Source: Candidatus Hopanoidivorans cymbastelae (GTDB lineage: Bacteria > Actinomycetota > Acidimicrobiia > Acidimicrobiales > Hopanoidiivorantaceae). Taken from it: 44,697 nt of DNA. Location: assembly GCA_028283145.1 (NCBI GenBank), contig JAPYNY010000087.1, forward strand, positions 1-44,697, read 5' to 3'. A program made the position numbers and the translations under genes. Below the pieces are notes generated by a model, which saw only the letters and a program-made list of their open reading frames with translations, did not search any database and was not told the DNA's origin. This document shows, piece after piece, positions 36,224 to 43,470 of this stretch (position 1 is its first letter; every line of letters begins with the position of its first letter).

Positions 36224-36610
36224 ATGACGCTAACTATGGACATAGCACCAGCGTGGCTAGACCAAGCTCGGTGTTCAACACTTAAAGAAGATGTCGCTGG
36301 CATCTTTTTCTCCGACAAAGTAGCCGACATCGCCAAAGCTAAGGCTGTCTGCTCCACCTGCCCTGTTTTGGCTCCGTGCCTGCAGGGCGCACTTGAGCGA
36401 GAAGAGCCTTGCGGCGTGTGGGGCGGACAACTTTTCTCTGACGGCAGGATCATGTCTTCCAAGCGCAACAGAGGTCGTCCCTGCAAGAATGTCAAGCCGG
36501 GCGACTCTGCCTTGCCGGTTGTGCATGTGCCTGAGTATCTGCGGGAAAAGGTGTCGGCGGTTACCATCAGCCACACCAACGAGCGGGTAGTTGAGAAGGT
36601 CGCCGCTTAG
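36224..36610 (+). CDS. WhiB-family iron-sulfur transcription regulator
   Basis: Four cysteines that bind a [4Fe-4S] cluster are in place: Cys17, Cys43, Cys46 and Cys52 (VCSTCPVLAPC). The CGVWGG turn follows at 63-68 and a basic stretch SKRNRGRPCKN near 80-90 is the DNA-binding part. WhiB-like proteins are confined to actinobacteria and bind sigma factor SigA, so this supports the taxon. The C-terminal 35 residues are not conserved. TATATA/TATAAG stands just before the ATG, so the transcript may be leaderless. Confidence 0.94.
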   Translation: MTLTMDIAPAWLDQARCSTLKEDVAGIFFSDKVADIAKAKAVCSTCPVLAPCLQGALEREEPCGVWGGQLFSDGRIMSSKRNRGRPCKNVKPGDSALPVVHVPEYLREKVSAVTISHTNERVVEKVAA

Positions 36611-36720
36611 ACTTTCCTAGCTGGCTGTTTTCCTAGCTGGCTGGTTATTGCCGCTTAGACTTAGTCGGCTGGCTGGCCCAAGCTGGCTGCTGCCCCCAGA
36701 TTTGGCTGGTTATAGCCAAA
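36603..36720. repeat. Short direct repeats after whiB
   Basis: CCGCTTAGACTT occurs at 36603-36614, across the whiB stop codon, and again at 36651-36662. Between them, TTTCCTAGCTGGCTG is repeated at 36613-36627 and 36629-36643. GGCTGG motifs continue to 36710, where TTTGGCT 36701-36707 pairs with AGCCAAA 36714-36720. No gene is visible in 36611-36858. It could hold a terminator and a repeat-derived insertion. Confidence 0.5.
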
Positions 36721-36858
36721 ACTAGCCTTGGGGTGCTGGGGAACTAAGCCATTGGGAGTTGCTTAAAATACTCCTCTTGGCAAAGCTAAACTGACTTCAT
36801 CAATCGTCTATTTCGCAGTGAGGCAGCACTGCGGCACTCCTTCACCAGGCTCCCAAAA

Positions 36859-37569
36859 TTGTTTGGATGGCTGGTGGTTCTGTGCTTTTTAGCACTTGCC
36901 TGTGGCAATGGCAGCGACGCATCCAGCACGGCTCAGACACCAACGTCTGCTCAGCCCGGCACCACAGACGGCGTCACCACAGATGGGCAACCGTCCACCA
37001 CAGCAGCAACAGTTCTAACCACAACTTCACCAACAACTTCCGCTGAGCCGCCCGACCCTGCCACAACTTACGCCCTGGCAGACGTTACTTATGACTATCT
37101 TGTCCCTCAAAGCAGCACTCCGACAGAAATACTGGCTGGCATTGAAGGCTCAGAAAGCTCAGCCGACACAGCCGAAAGACCCCAAGGCAGCTTGGCGGAT
37201 TTCGCCGGCCAACCCCTGGTTATCAATTTCTGGGCATCTTGGTGTCCGCCATGCGTTTTGGAAATGCCACACTTCGAAACCGCTCACCAAACCTTCAAGG
37301 GCGAAGTGGCTTTTTTAGGGATGAACGTGGAAGACGAACCCGCTGACGCACTAGGCTTAGCCATAGAAACAGGGGTAACCTATCCCCTCTCCAGTGATCC
37401 CCAAGGCAATATTCAGCTTGATTTCACCATCATCAATTTGCCAGCCACGCTTTTCATTTCCCCCGAAGGCGAAGAATTAGACAGATGGCTTGGCGTCTTG
37501 AATGAAGCAGAGTTGACCAAACGCATAGAGGCCAATTTTTCACTGCCCAATCCTAGTTCCAATCCTTAG
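36859..37569 (+). CDS. TlpA-like thioredoxin-fold lipoprotein
   Basis: The product is a secreted thiol-disulfide oxidoreductase. A hydrophobic leader ends at the lipobox LALAC (Cys15), followed by a Thr/Ser/Pro-rich linker to residue 70 and a thioredoxin domain with the WASWCPPC active site (Cys129, Cys132) and the cis-proline region INLPATLFISPEG. It likely passes reducing power from CcdA to exported proteins or cytochrome c. TTG at 36859 is the first ordinary start but leaves no positive residues before the hydrophobic stretch; CTG at 36829, five bases after GAGG, would add RHSFTRLPK. Confidence 0.88.
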   Translation: MFGWLVVLCFLALACGNGSDASSTAQTPTSAQPGTTDGVTTDGQPSTTAATVLTTTSPTTSAEPPDPATTYALADVTYDYLVPQSSTPTEILAGIEGSESSADTAERPQGSLADFAGQPLVINFWASWCPPCVLEMPHFETAHQTFKGEVAFLGMNVEDEPADALGLAIETGVTYPLSSDPQGNIQLDFTIINLPATLFISPEGEELDRWLGVLNEAELTKRIEANFSLPNPSSNP

Positions 37570-37617
37570 TTCTTAAATCCCACTCCACGCCGACATCAAA
37601 CACCGACTTCATAAACA

Positions 37618-38940
37618 ATGGAAGAAATTGCCCTAGCACCACTACTCAGCCTGGCTTTCAGCACAGGTCTCATCGCAACCTTCAATCCATGCGGCTTCGC
37701 TCTGTTGCCTGCCTACTTGTCTTACTTTGTGGGCTTGGAATCCAGCGAAGAGCGCAGTTCAGCCTACAACGTCACCAGGGCTTTGATTGTAGGGCTGACG
37801 TTGACTTTGGGTTTCCTGCTGGTGTTTGGAACGATAGGCGGTCTGACTTCTTCCCTCATCAGCCAAGGCGCGGTTCAAGACAGACTAGGCTGGGCTACCT
37901 TCGTGATTGGAATTTTGATGATACCCCTCGGCATTGCCATGCTGGCTGGCTTTGAGCCAAAACTCTCGTTGCCCCGCCTGAGCCAGGGTGGCACCAGCCG
38001 TCAGCTGCCTTCCATCTTTTTGTTCGGAGTGTCTTTTGCGATAGTTTCTCTGGGCTGCACCGCTCCGTTGTTTTTTGCCACTGTGGTTGGGTCTTTCACC
38101 AGCCGCAGTCTCTGGGACGGGATTTTGGTGTTTTTGGCCTATGGAGCCGGGATGAGTCTGATTGTGATGGTGCTCACGGTTGCCACGGCGCTGTCGCGTA
38201 CCGAGATTGCCGTTGCCATGCGCCGAATCCTGCCCCATGTAAACAAAATTTCAGGCGGGTTGCTGGTGGTAGCCGGGGCCTTTTTGATTATTTATGGCTG
38301 GTGGGAAATCCAAGTGCTGCGAGGCAATTTTGACACCAACTGGCTGGTGGATCAGTCGCTCACCTTCCAAAGCAATGTCTCCAACTGGATAGCCGATGTG
38401 GGCGAGTTGCGTCTGGCCGTGGCGTTGCTGTTGCTGCTGTCATTGGTATGCGGCACAGTGGTCGGCAGGTTGGTGATAGACAGCCGCGCAAGGCAAGCTT
38501 CGGCCGGGGCAGAAGCTGACATCACAACTGGGCCAGCCAGCCAAGACAGCATGCTGCGACGCTGGTTTTGGTCGGTTTGGATTCCTTGCTGGCTGGTCGT
38601 CTGGCTGGCGTTGGAAATCTCCTACTACGACTTTGAATTGCTGCTGCTCCCCGTCTGGCGCAGTTTGATTGACATTCCTTCTCGGGTTGGCGGCTGGTTT
38701 ACCGAGCCAGGCAGGTGGGCTGTGTTATTTGAGATTTTTGCCTCGGTGATAGTTGCCTTCTTTGCGTGGTTGAGGATAAGAAGTGTTTTGATAAGGCGGC
38801 GTGCGGCCGGAACGGACTCGGGGCGTGGCAACGGTTCAGGGCTGGTCGGCCCAGCCGCGGACGGTTCTAGTTCGGCAGCAGCAGCTGGTGAAAGCGAGCG
38901 CGAAGTTGTAAAAGCCGTCAGTGAGACAGCTTCAAGCTAG
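37618..38940 (+). CDS. ccdA: CcdA-family cytochrome c biogenesis / thiol transporter with C-terminal extension
   Basis: CcdA moves electrons across the membrane through two conserved cysteines. These are in membrane segment 1 (TFNPCGFALLPAYLSYFVG) and segment 4 (VSLGCTAPLFFATVVGS). The family core with six segments ends near residue 230. The remaining 210 residues add about three more hydrophobic segments and a soluble Ser/Ala/Gly-rich tail, unlike ordinary CcdA. It lies 48 bases after the TlpA-like gene, its natural partner. The last 20 bases overlap the first fluoride-channel gene. Confidence 0.92.
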   Translation: MEEIALAPLLSLAFSTGLIATFNPCGFALLPAYLSYFVGLESSEERSSAYNVTRALIVGLTLTLGFLLVFGTIGGLTSSLISQGAVQDRLGWATFVIGILMIPLGIAMLAGFEPKLSLPRLSQGGTSRQLPSIFLFGVSFAIVSLGCTAPLFFATVVGSFTSRSLWDGILVFLAYGAGMSLIVMVLTVATALSRTEIAVAMRRILPHVNKISGGLLVVAGAFLIIYGWWEIQVLRGNFDTNWLVDQSLTFQSNVSNWIADVGELRLAVALLLLLSLVCGTVVGRLVIDSRARQASAGAEADITTGPASQDSMLRRWFWSVWIPCWLVVWLALEISYYDFELLLLPVWRSLIDIPSRVGGWFTEPGRWAVLFEIFASVIVAFFAWLRIRSVLIRRRAAGTDSGRGNGSGLVGPAADGSSSAAAAGESEREVVKAVSETASS

Positions 38941-39370
38941 TAATTTTTGGGTTCTTGCCTTAGGAGGTTTGGCAGGCGCCCTAGCTAGGTGGGGAGTTGA
39001 GGAAGGTCTGTCGCAAGGTGTGCTGATTGCCAACACGGCCGGCAGTGCGCTATTGGGGGCTGTCGTGGCCGATTGGCTGGCGTTGTTCAAGTCAGCCCCT
39101 TCGCCACAAGCTTCTCCTTTACGCGTTTCCTATCCGCAAGGTAACGATTTGTTGTCCACCGCTGCCAAGCGGGTGCTGCTGCTGGATTTGCTGACCAGTT
39201 TCTGTGGCAGTTTCACCACTTTTTCAGCTCTTGCCTTGGTCGCAGCCGAACACATTGACGGCGGCAATGCTGCCGCTGGGATTTGGTCGCTGGCGCTTTC
39301 ATTTGGGCTGGGCTTGCCCGCTAGCTGGGCCGGTTTTGCCCTCTGGAAAAAACGAGCCGTATGGCAATAG
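38921..39370 (+). CDS. crcB: Fluoride channel subunit CrcB/Fluc, first copy
   Basis: Fluc channels export fluoride as dual-topology dimers. This 149-residue subunit has GGLAGALARWGVEEGL, the pore asparagine in IANTAGSALLGAVVADW and the TSFCGSFTTFSALALVAAE phenylalanine-box loop. A Ser/Pro-rich loop near residues 57-75 is longer than usual. It begins at GTG inside the ccdA end, 20 bases before the ccdA stop, and is followed after four bases by a second subunit, so a heterodimer is likely. Confidence 0.92.
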   Translation: MRQLQASNFWVLALGGLAGALARWGVEEGLSQGVLIANTAGSALLGAVVADWLALFKSAPSPQASPLRVSYPQGNDLLSTAAKRVLLLDLLTSFCGSFTTFSALALVAAEHIDGGNAAAGIWSLALSFGLGLPASWAGFALWKKRAVWQ

Positions 39371-39374
39371 TTTT

Positions 39375-39728
39375 ATGGCAGCAGCAGTCATCATAGCCTT
39401 TCCGCTGCTAGCCATCGCCGGGACTTTAGGGCGCATCTTGGCTGGCAATCTGCTGGACAAACCCAGCTTTCCCTTCGGCACGTTGTTGGTCAATGTTGTA
39501 GGTTCTTTGGCTCTCGGACTTCTGGCTGAGAGCACAGACACCCTTGTGACCGTGCTGGGAGTTGGGGGTTTAGGGTCGCTGACCACCTATTCAAGCCTGA
39601 CCCGCGAAACTATAAGACGCTGCGCTGCCAGGCTGTGGTGGTCAGGCAGCTTGTATTTGGCGGTATCAGTGCTGGCTGGTGTCTCAGCCGCTTGGCTTGG
39701 AATTCAAATTGTCAGACATTGGAACTAG
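39375..39728 (+). CDS. crcB: Fluoride channel subunit CrcB/Fluc, second copy
   Basis: The ATG at 39375 gives 117 residues, the standard length. It has AGTLGRILAGNLL, the asparagine in LLVNVVGSLALGLLAES and GVGGLGSLTTYSSLTRETIR, so the two paralogues share the pore motifs but differ in the phenylalanine box (TTYSS here, TTFSA in the first). Adjacent Fluc pairs form heterodimers of opposite orientation. A longer frame from 39204 overlaps the first copy and is not conserved. Confidence 0.92.
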   Translation: MAAAVIIAFPLLAIAGTLGRILAGNLLDKPSFPFGTLLVNVVGSLALGLLAESTDTLVTVLGVGGLGSLTTYSSLTRETIRRCAARLWWSGSLYLAVSVLAGVSAAWLGIQIVRHWN

Positions 39729-39742
39729 GTGGTCGCTTCAAG

Positions 39743-41092
39743 CTAGGTGGCAGAACTGGGAGGCACATTCACGGAAATGACCTTCAGCCCGCCCATATAC
39801 GGACGCAACACCTCAGGCACCGCAATCTCGTTTCCTGGCTGGCGATAGGTTTCCACAATGGCAGCCCACAGGCGCGGCACCGCCACCGCCGAGCCGTTCA
39901 AGGTATGAACAAAGTGTGTGCCCCTGCCTTGGCTGGGACGGTAACGAATGTTGGCCCGCCTAGCTTGGTAGTCGCCAAACCAGGAAACCGACGAGCACTC
40001 CAGCCAGCGGTCGGCTCCAGGAGCATAGACTTCCACGTCAAAAGTGCGAGCCGAGGAGTTACCCAAATCACCTGTGCAAATGTCAATGATGCGATAATCC
40101 AGACCTAAGTCGCGCACCGCCCCTTCAGCCCGCTCCAGCAATTCATCATGCAGCGGAGCGGCTTGTTCGGCTGTGGCATAGGCCAGTATCTCCACTTTTT
40201 GGAACTCATGAACCCGAAGCAGCCCGCGGGTGTCGCGCCCCGCCGAGCCTGCCTCTCGCCGATAGCAAGGCGTGGCAGCCATGAACCTCATCGGCAAGTC
40301 TTCTTCAGCTAGTATCTCGTCTTCGCACAGCGACGTCAAAGGCACTTCGCCGGTGGGGATAGGCCACAAATCGTCGCGAGCTATTTCATAGGCATCATCC
40401 ACAAACTTGGGTAGATGCCCAGTGCGCACCATAGTGTCGCGCCGAACCAGCGAGGGAGGCAGAACTTCCTCATACAAGTCGCTATTGCGGTCAAGCCCGA
40501 AAGACACCAAGGCACGAGCCAGCACTGCCCCAGCACCCCTGAACATAGCAAACATAGCACCTGAGATTTTGGCGGCCCGCTCCAAGTCTAAAATGCCCAT
40601 TTCCACTGCAAACTCCCAGTGGGGCACCCGCTGATATTCCCGAAAAGCGGGCTCCTCACAAGCCAAGCTTTGGTTTTCCCGAGAGGTGCCACCGCGCGCA
40701 GCGCGATGCGTGCGCAGGACAGGATTGTCAGCTTCGGTTTGGCCCGTGGGGCAGTCAGGTGCAGGGGTATTCGGGACATGCAGCAGCAAGTCGTGGATGG
40801 CTTCATCCAGCTCAGCGATGCGGTGGTTGTGAAGTTGCTCCACTTGCCCCAGTTGCCGACTCTCTAGCTGAATTGATTCAGCTTCTGCCACTCGGTTGCT
40901 CTGGCGCAACTTCCTGACTTGACGGGATAGTTCGTTGATTTTTTGACGAGCTGCATCTCGGTCATGGATGCGCTGCAGCCGCTCGGAATCCAACTTTATG
41001 ACTTCTCCCAGCGCCAAGCCGTCGTCCCCTCGGCGCGCCAAGGCAGCAGCCACCTTGTCAGGATGTGAGCGAATTTTATGAATTTCTAGCAT
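39743..41092 (-). CDS. serS: Seryl-tRNA synthetase
   Basis: SerRS charges serine and selenocysteine tRNAs. The N-terminal two-helix arm (about 30-105) contains RDAARQKINELSRQVRKLRQ. The class II catalytic core has IPTGEVPLTSL, motif 2 in ATPCYRREAGSAGRDTRGLL with RVHEFQKVE, the CTGDLGNSSARTFDVEVY segment, and motif 3 in HTLNGSAVAVPRLWAAIVET. The length of 449 residues is a little above usual. It is transcribed toward the crcB genes and starts at 41092. Confidence 0.97.
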   Translation of the reverse strand: MLEIHKIRSHPDKVAAALARRGDDGLALGEVIKLDSERLQRIHDRDAARQKINELSRQVRKLRQSNRVAEAESIQLESRQLGQVEQLHNHRIAELDEAIHDLLLHVPNTPAPDCPTGQTEADNPVLRTHRAARGGTSRENQSLACEEPAFREYQRVPHWEFAVEMGILDLERAAKISGAMFAMFRGAGAVLARALVSFGLDRNSDLYEEVLPPSLVRRDTMVRTGHLPKFVDDAYEIARDDLWPIPTGEVPLTSLCEDEILAEEDLPMRFMAATPCYRREAGSAGRDTRGLLRVHEFQKVEILAYATAEQAAPLHDELLERAEGAVRDLGLDYRIIDICTGDLGNSSARTFDVEVYAPGADRWLECSSVSWFGDYQARRANIRYRPSQGRGTHFVHTLNGSAVAVPRLWAAIVETYRQPGNEIAVPEVLRPYMGGLKVISVNVPPSSAT

Positions 41093-41173
41093 GAGTCAAC
41101 CAATTTGAGCTTAAATGCAAAAGCCTAGATATTACCAAAGGTTAGGAGTTTATATATTTTGCCTGTCTTTGAC

Positions 41174-41254
41174 TGGGGTGGCTGCTTTGAGCAAGTCGGG
41201 CCTGTAGCAGCCAGTGTCAAGCGATTGCTGATGTCTAGGCACTTAGCCACCCCA
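41174..41254. ncRNA. Possible structured RNA with a 10-bp closing stem
   Basis: TGGGGTGGCT at 41174-41183 and AGCCACCCCA at 41245-41254 are exact inverted repeats that enclose 61 bases. Inside, GCCT with AGGC and AGCA with TGCT can pair. No T-run follows on either strand. The length of about 80 nt and the stem recall a tRNA, but no T-loop or anticodon arm can be drawn. It lies 82 bases upstream of serS, so a leader on the minus strand is another option. Confidence 0.4.
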
Positions 41255-41289
41255 ACGATAAATGAAAAGCGATGAATGCAATAGGGGAG

Positions 41290-41384
41290 AGCCGGTGGAC
41301 TGCTGGCACGATTTTGGCCTGAAGTGTTATTGTGGCAGGAGTAAAAATAATATAGTAAGGTAGTTGAAAATCAATACTCACAAT
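41290..41384 (+). repeat. Promoter-like intergenic repeat, copy A
   Basis: The core 41326-41384 begins GTTATTGTGGCA, has TAATATAGTAA at 41348-41358 and ends CACAAT. By hand, 44 of 59 positions equal copy B with no gap. The 5' part (GGTGGACTGCTGGCA onward) is more diverged. AT-rich TAATAT hexamers look like -10 elements, but no matching gene follows copy A closely. Confidence 0.6.
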
Positions 41385-41433
41385 AAAACCGACATCAGCA
41401 CGGGCAGCCTGTGGGCACAGACACAGCGGGCCG

Positions 41434-41864
41434 TTGGTCTTGTCGCTTACGCTACGGTACGGAGCAGCCTTGGCCCTACTCTACCTCGTAGGTGCATATG
41501 ACCGCGCATATTACCACCGGAGCAGGCGCGGTGCTGCACCGGCCCTGTCATGCCGGGACCTTTCCACCCGCTCCGCATGCAGCCAGCAGGGGCCTCAAGT
41601 CCTGCCGATTTTATGTTCCGGGCTGGCAACCCCACAAGATACAGCCAGGAAGGTAAGCATTACAAGCACCCTAAACATCTCCCCATGGGGAAACCGCACC
41701 CACCGGCCTTACCTGTTTTCCGCCGGTTCTGCTAGCCGTAGCCGGTCCGACGACCACACCCTTGCCGCGCTAGCCGTCGTCTTCCAGCAGCTGGATTAAA
41801 TCGCCCAGCTCTTTGAAAAGCGCAGCCGCTAACCACTCACACACACAACACATAGGAGGCTCTT
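41434..41864 (+). other. Uncertain stretch after repeat copy A
   Basis: This stretch is G+C-richer than its surroundings. A TTG-initiated frame at 41434-41799 is open for 121 codons and an ATG-started frame at 41498-41656 for 52 codons, but neither shows a recognisable domain, a good ribosome site or conserved composition. It may be a decayed gene, since the neighbouring genes also look broken. I do not claim a protein here. Confidence 0.35.
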
Positions 41865-42446
41865 ATGAGCGCGATAAAGCATCACTACTACGATGAGACC
41901 GCTGCGATGCCTGACTTGGAAGTGCATACACCTGACGAAGCAATAGCCATTGCCAAGCCCAAGCAGCACCACCTGTCCAGCAGCGGGTACAAAGCCCGGC
42001 GGCTCGCCTAGGGCGTAGCGGCTTTTCTGTGCGCTGCGGTCGCGTTCGTAGGGCTGCTGGCAGGGTGCGCTGCGGCGGGGACAAACACCAGAGGGGCTGC
42101 GGAGGCCCCTGCGACCACCACCACGACCCCTGCGACCACCACGACCACCTTGCCGGCGCCGTCGTGCAACGAGCTGGCCGCCCAAGTCCGCTTGGATATC
42201 CAAGCGGAGTTGCGCCTCGCTGACAGGCGGTTCCGGACGATCCGTCTAACGACTGAGGATGTGTTTCGCGTCGCGGCTGTGGATGTGGATTTGCTTCCCG
42301 GCGAGTTCGTGTGTCTTGCCGCTTATTCAGCGGTCGGGGACACCGCCCGTATCAACAAGTACATTTGCTGGGACCCGGTCAATTCGTGGGCGTATTTCAA
42401 CTCGCCCGCCGAATGCCTAGGTCTGCTGCGCGGGGCCGCCCAGTAG
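41865..42446 (+). pseudogene. Membrane-anchored or lipoprotein gene split by an in-frame amber codon
   Basis: A perfect AGGAGG at 41854-41859 stands five bases before ATG 41865. The frame gives 48 residues ending GYKARRLA, a TAG at 42009-42011, and then continues open for 144 codons in the same frame to TAG at 42444. The second part begins with a hydrophobic stretch ending VGLLAGC, a lipobox, then a Thr-rich linker with ATTTTTP repeats, then a domain with four cysteines (PSCNEL, FVCLAA, YICWDP, AECLG). The TAG lies exactly between the basic n-region and the hydrophobic region. Pseudogene, amber readthrough or sequencing error are all possible. I do not recognise the family. Confidence 0.6.
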
Positions 42447-42450
42447 GCGT

Positions 42451-42988
42451 GTGGCAATAGTGCTAGTCACGCTCTTGTTGCTGGTCGCGACGGGGTGCTT
42501 ATTGGCCCGGTTGTCGACTGTGCACTTGCCAACCCCTACGACCACTACCAGCACCACAATGACCGTTGCACCAGCGGAGGCGCGGGCACGCGAAGACTGG
42601 GTGCCCGCCGCTATGCGGGCCATTGAGACGTATTGGCTGTTCTGGTTCCTCCAGTCGCATGGTGTCACCAGTTGGGAGGTGGACATCATAGATATCACCC
42701 ACGCTCGTAGTGTGACGGGCACCTGTGGAAAGAATAACCCTGGTGCGGACTTGCCGCGATCCTCACGCTCTACATCCACGGTTCCTACCACAGCAGAACT
42801 GACATCACCAGCACGATCTTCCGGGCCGGTACCCGCGGTACTACTTTGATAGGCGGAACCATTCCGCGGCCCTATGGGTGACTCGCCGGCACCAAGCGAA
42901 ACTGGATGGCCGGTCCACTGCCGACCCGGCCCTGCAACTCGTTGGTCCTAGCTGGTCGTTGCCTGTCCGCATTACGGTGCAGCCGTGA
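42451..42988 (+). pseudogene. Second small lipoprotein gene, apparently frameshifted
   Basis: From GTG 42451 the frame encodes a leader VLVTLLLLVATGC with lipobox, a Thr-rich linker (PTPTTTTSTTMT) as in the preceding gene, then WVPAAMRAIETYWLFWFLQS and SWEVDIIDITHARSVTGTCG. It stays open to 42849, but after about 42740 it turns into low-complexity Ser/Thr/Pro text. Another frame there reads CGLAAILTLYIHGSYHSRTD and IFRAGTRGTTLIGG, and a third near 42880 reads LDGRSTADPALQLVGPSWSL up to a stop at 42986-42988. This looks like one secreted protein with two frameshifts. It starts four bases after the amber-split gene. Confidence 0.4.
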
Positions 42989-43184
42989 CGGGCGGAACTT
43001 GTTTGCCTACGTGATGGCTAGATGGGCGGTGACTGGTTGCACTAGGCACGTCCAAGACTCTCGGAATACCCAGGCAGCGCGAGGGGATGCCCGCAATGGG
43101 CTGCTTATGTTCGTCACCACTACAGGTGGCTGCGCGTCCAGAACTTCGTGGTGCGCTAACTACCAGGACACAAGCGGGTGCCCC

Positions 43185-43412
43185 GACCTAGAAGTTCGTT
43201 GCACTGGTACGGAAACCTACGACCCGATTCTGGCAACCGCCGCCGTTGAAGGTAAAGTATTGGACAGTACAAACAGAGTAGGAGCAAATCTAGATGGATT
43301 AGAAGTCAAAGTGAGGAGAGGCGCGGTCGGGTGCATGCCAGCCTGTTTCGCAGGTTCAGTTGAAGCGATGCGGCAGTTCGCGGTTCTTGCTGTTATTGTG
43401 GCAAGTGGGTAG
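43185..43412 (+). pseudogene. Truncated paralogue of the pilin-like surface protein
   Basis: Residues encoded at 43185-43349 match those at 43754-43909: DLEVRCTGTETYDPIL against DLESRCTGTEIYDPIL, and AVGCMPACF against AVGCIPVCF. By hand, 19 of the first 26 residues are identical. The membrane-pilin part is absent upstream, and after the shared block the frame runs into repeat copy B and stops at 43412. The longer frame from 42906 adds about 90 residues without resemblance to the paralogue. I read it as a gene fragment left by duplication or recombination. Confidence 0.6.
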
Positions 43413-43450
43413 ATAATATAGTAATATAGCTCATAATTGATAGACACAAT
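43355..43450 (+). repeat. Promoter-like intergenic repeat, copy B
   Basis: The core 43392-43450 aligns without gaps to copies A and C; upstream, TTCAGT and CGGCAGTT blocks are shared with copy C. TAATAT occurs at 43414-43419 and 43422-43427. A GAGGA at 43458-43462 and the ATG at 43471 follow, so this copy probably carries the promoter of the pilin-like gene. Confidence 0.65.
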
Positions 43451-43470
43451 TCTGAATGAGGAATTAAATT

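Larger units (their letters stand above)
41093..41433. other. Gap upstream of serS
   Basis: This stretch holds the serS promoter region on the minus strand, a long-stem structured element at 41174-41254 and the first copy of the repeat described at 41290-41384. I see no gene in it. Confidence 0.6.

Noticed and set aside
41175..41253. tRNA gene suggested by the 7-bp GGGGTGG/CCACCCC stem and 79-nt span
   Set aside because: No TTCGA-type T-loop, no anticodon arm and no D-arm can be drawn on either strand.
41498..41656. 52-codon ATG-started frame after repeat copy A
   Set aside because: The spacing from a weak AGGTG is too short and the product has no recognisable features; it overlaps another equally uncertain frame.
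42009..42011. General reassignment of TAG
   Set aside because: Genes such as rplC, adk and rpsN end at TAG at the normal family length, so TAG is a stop genome-wide.
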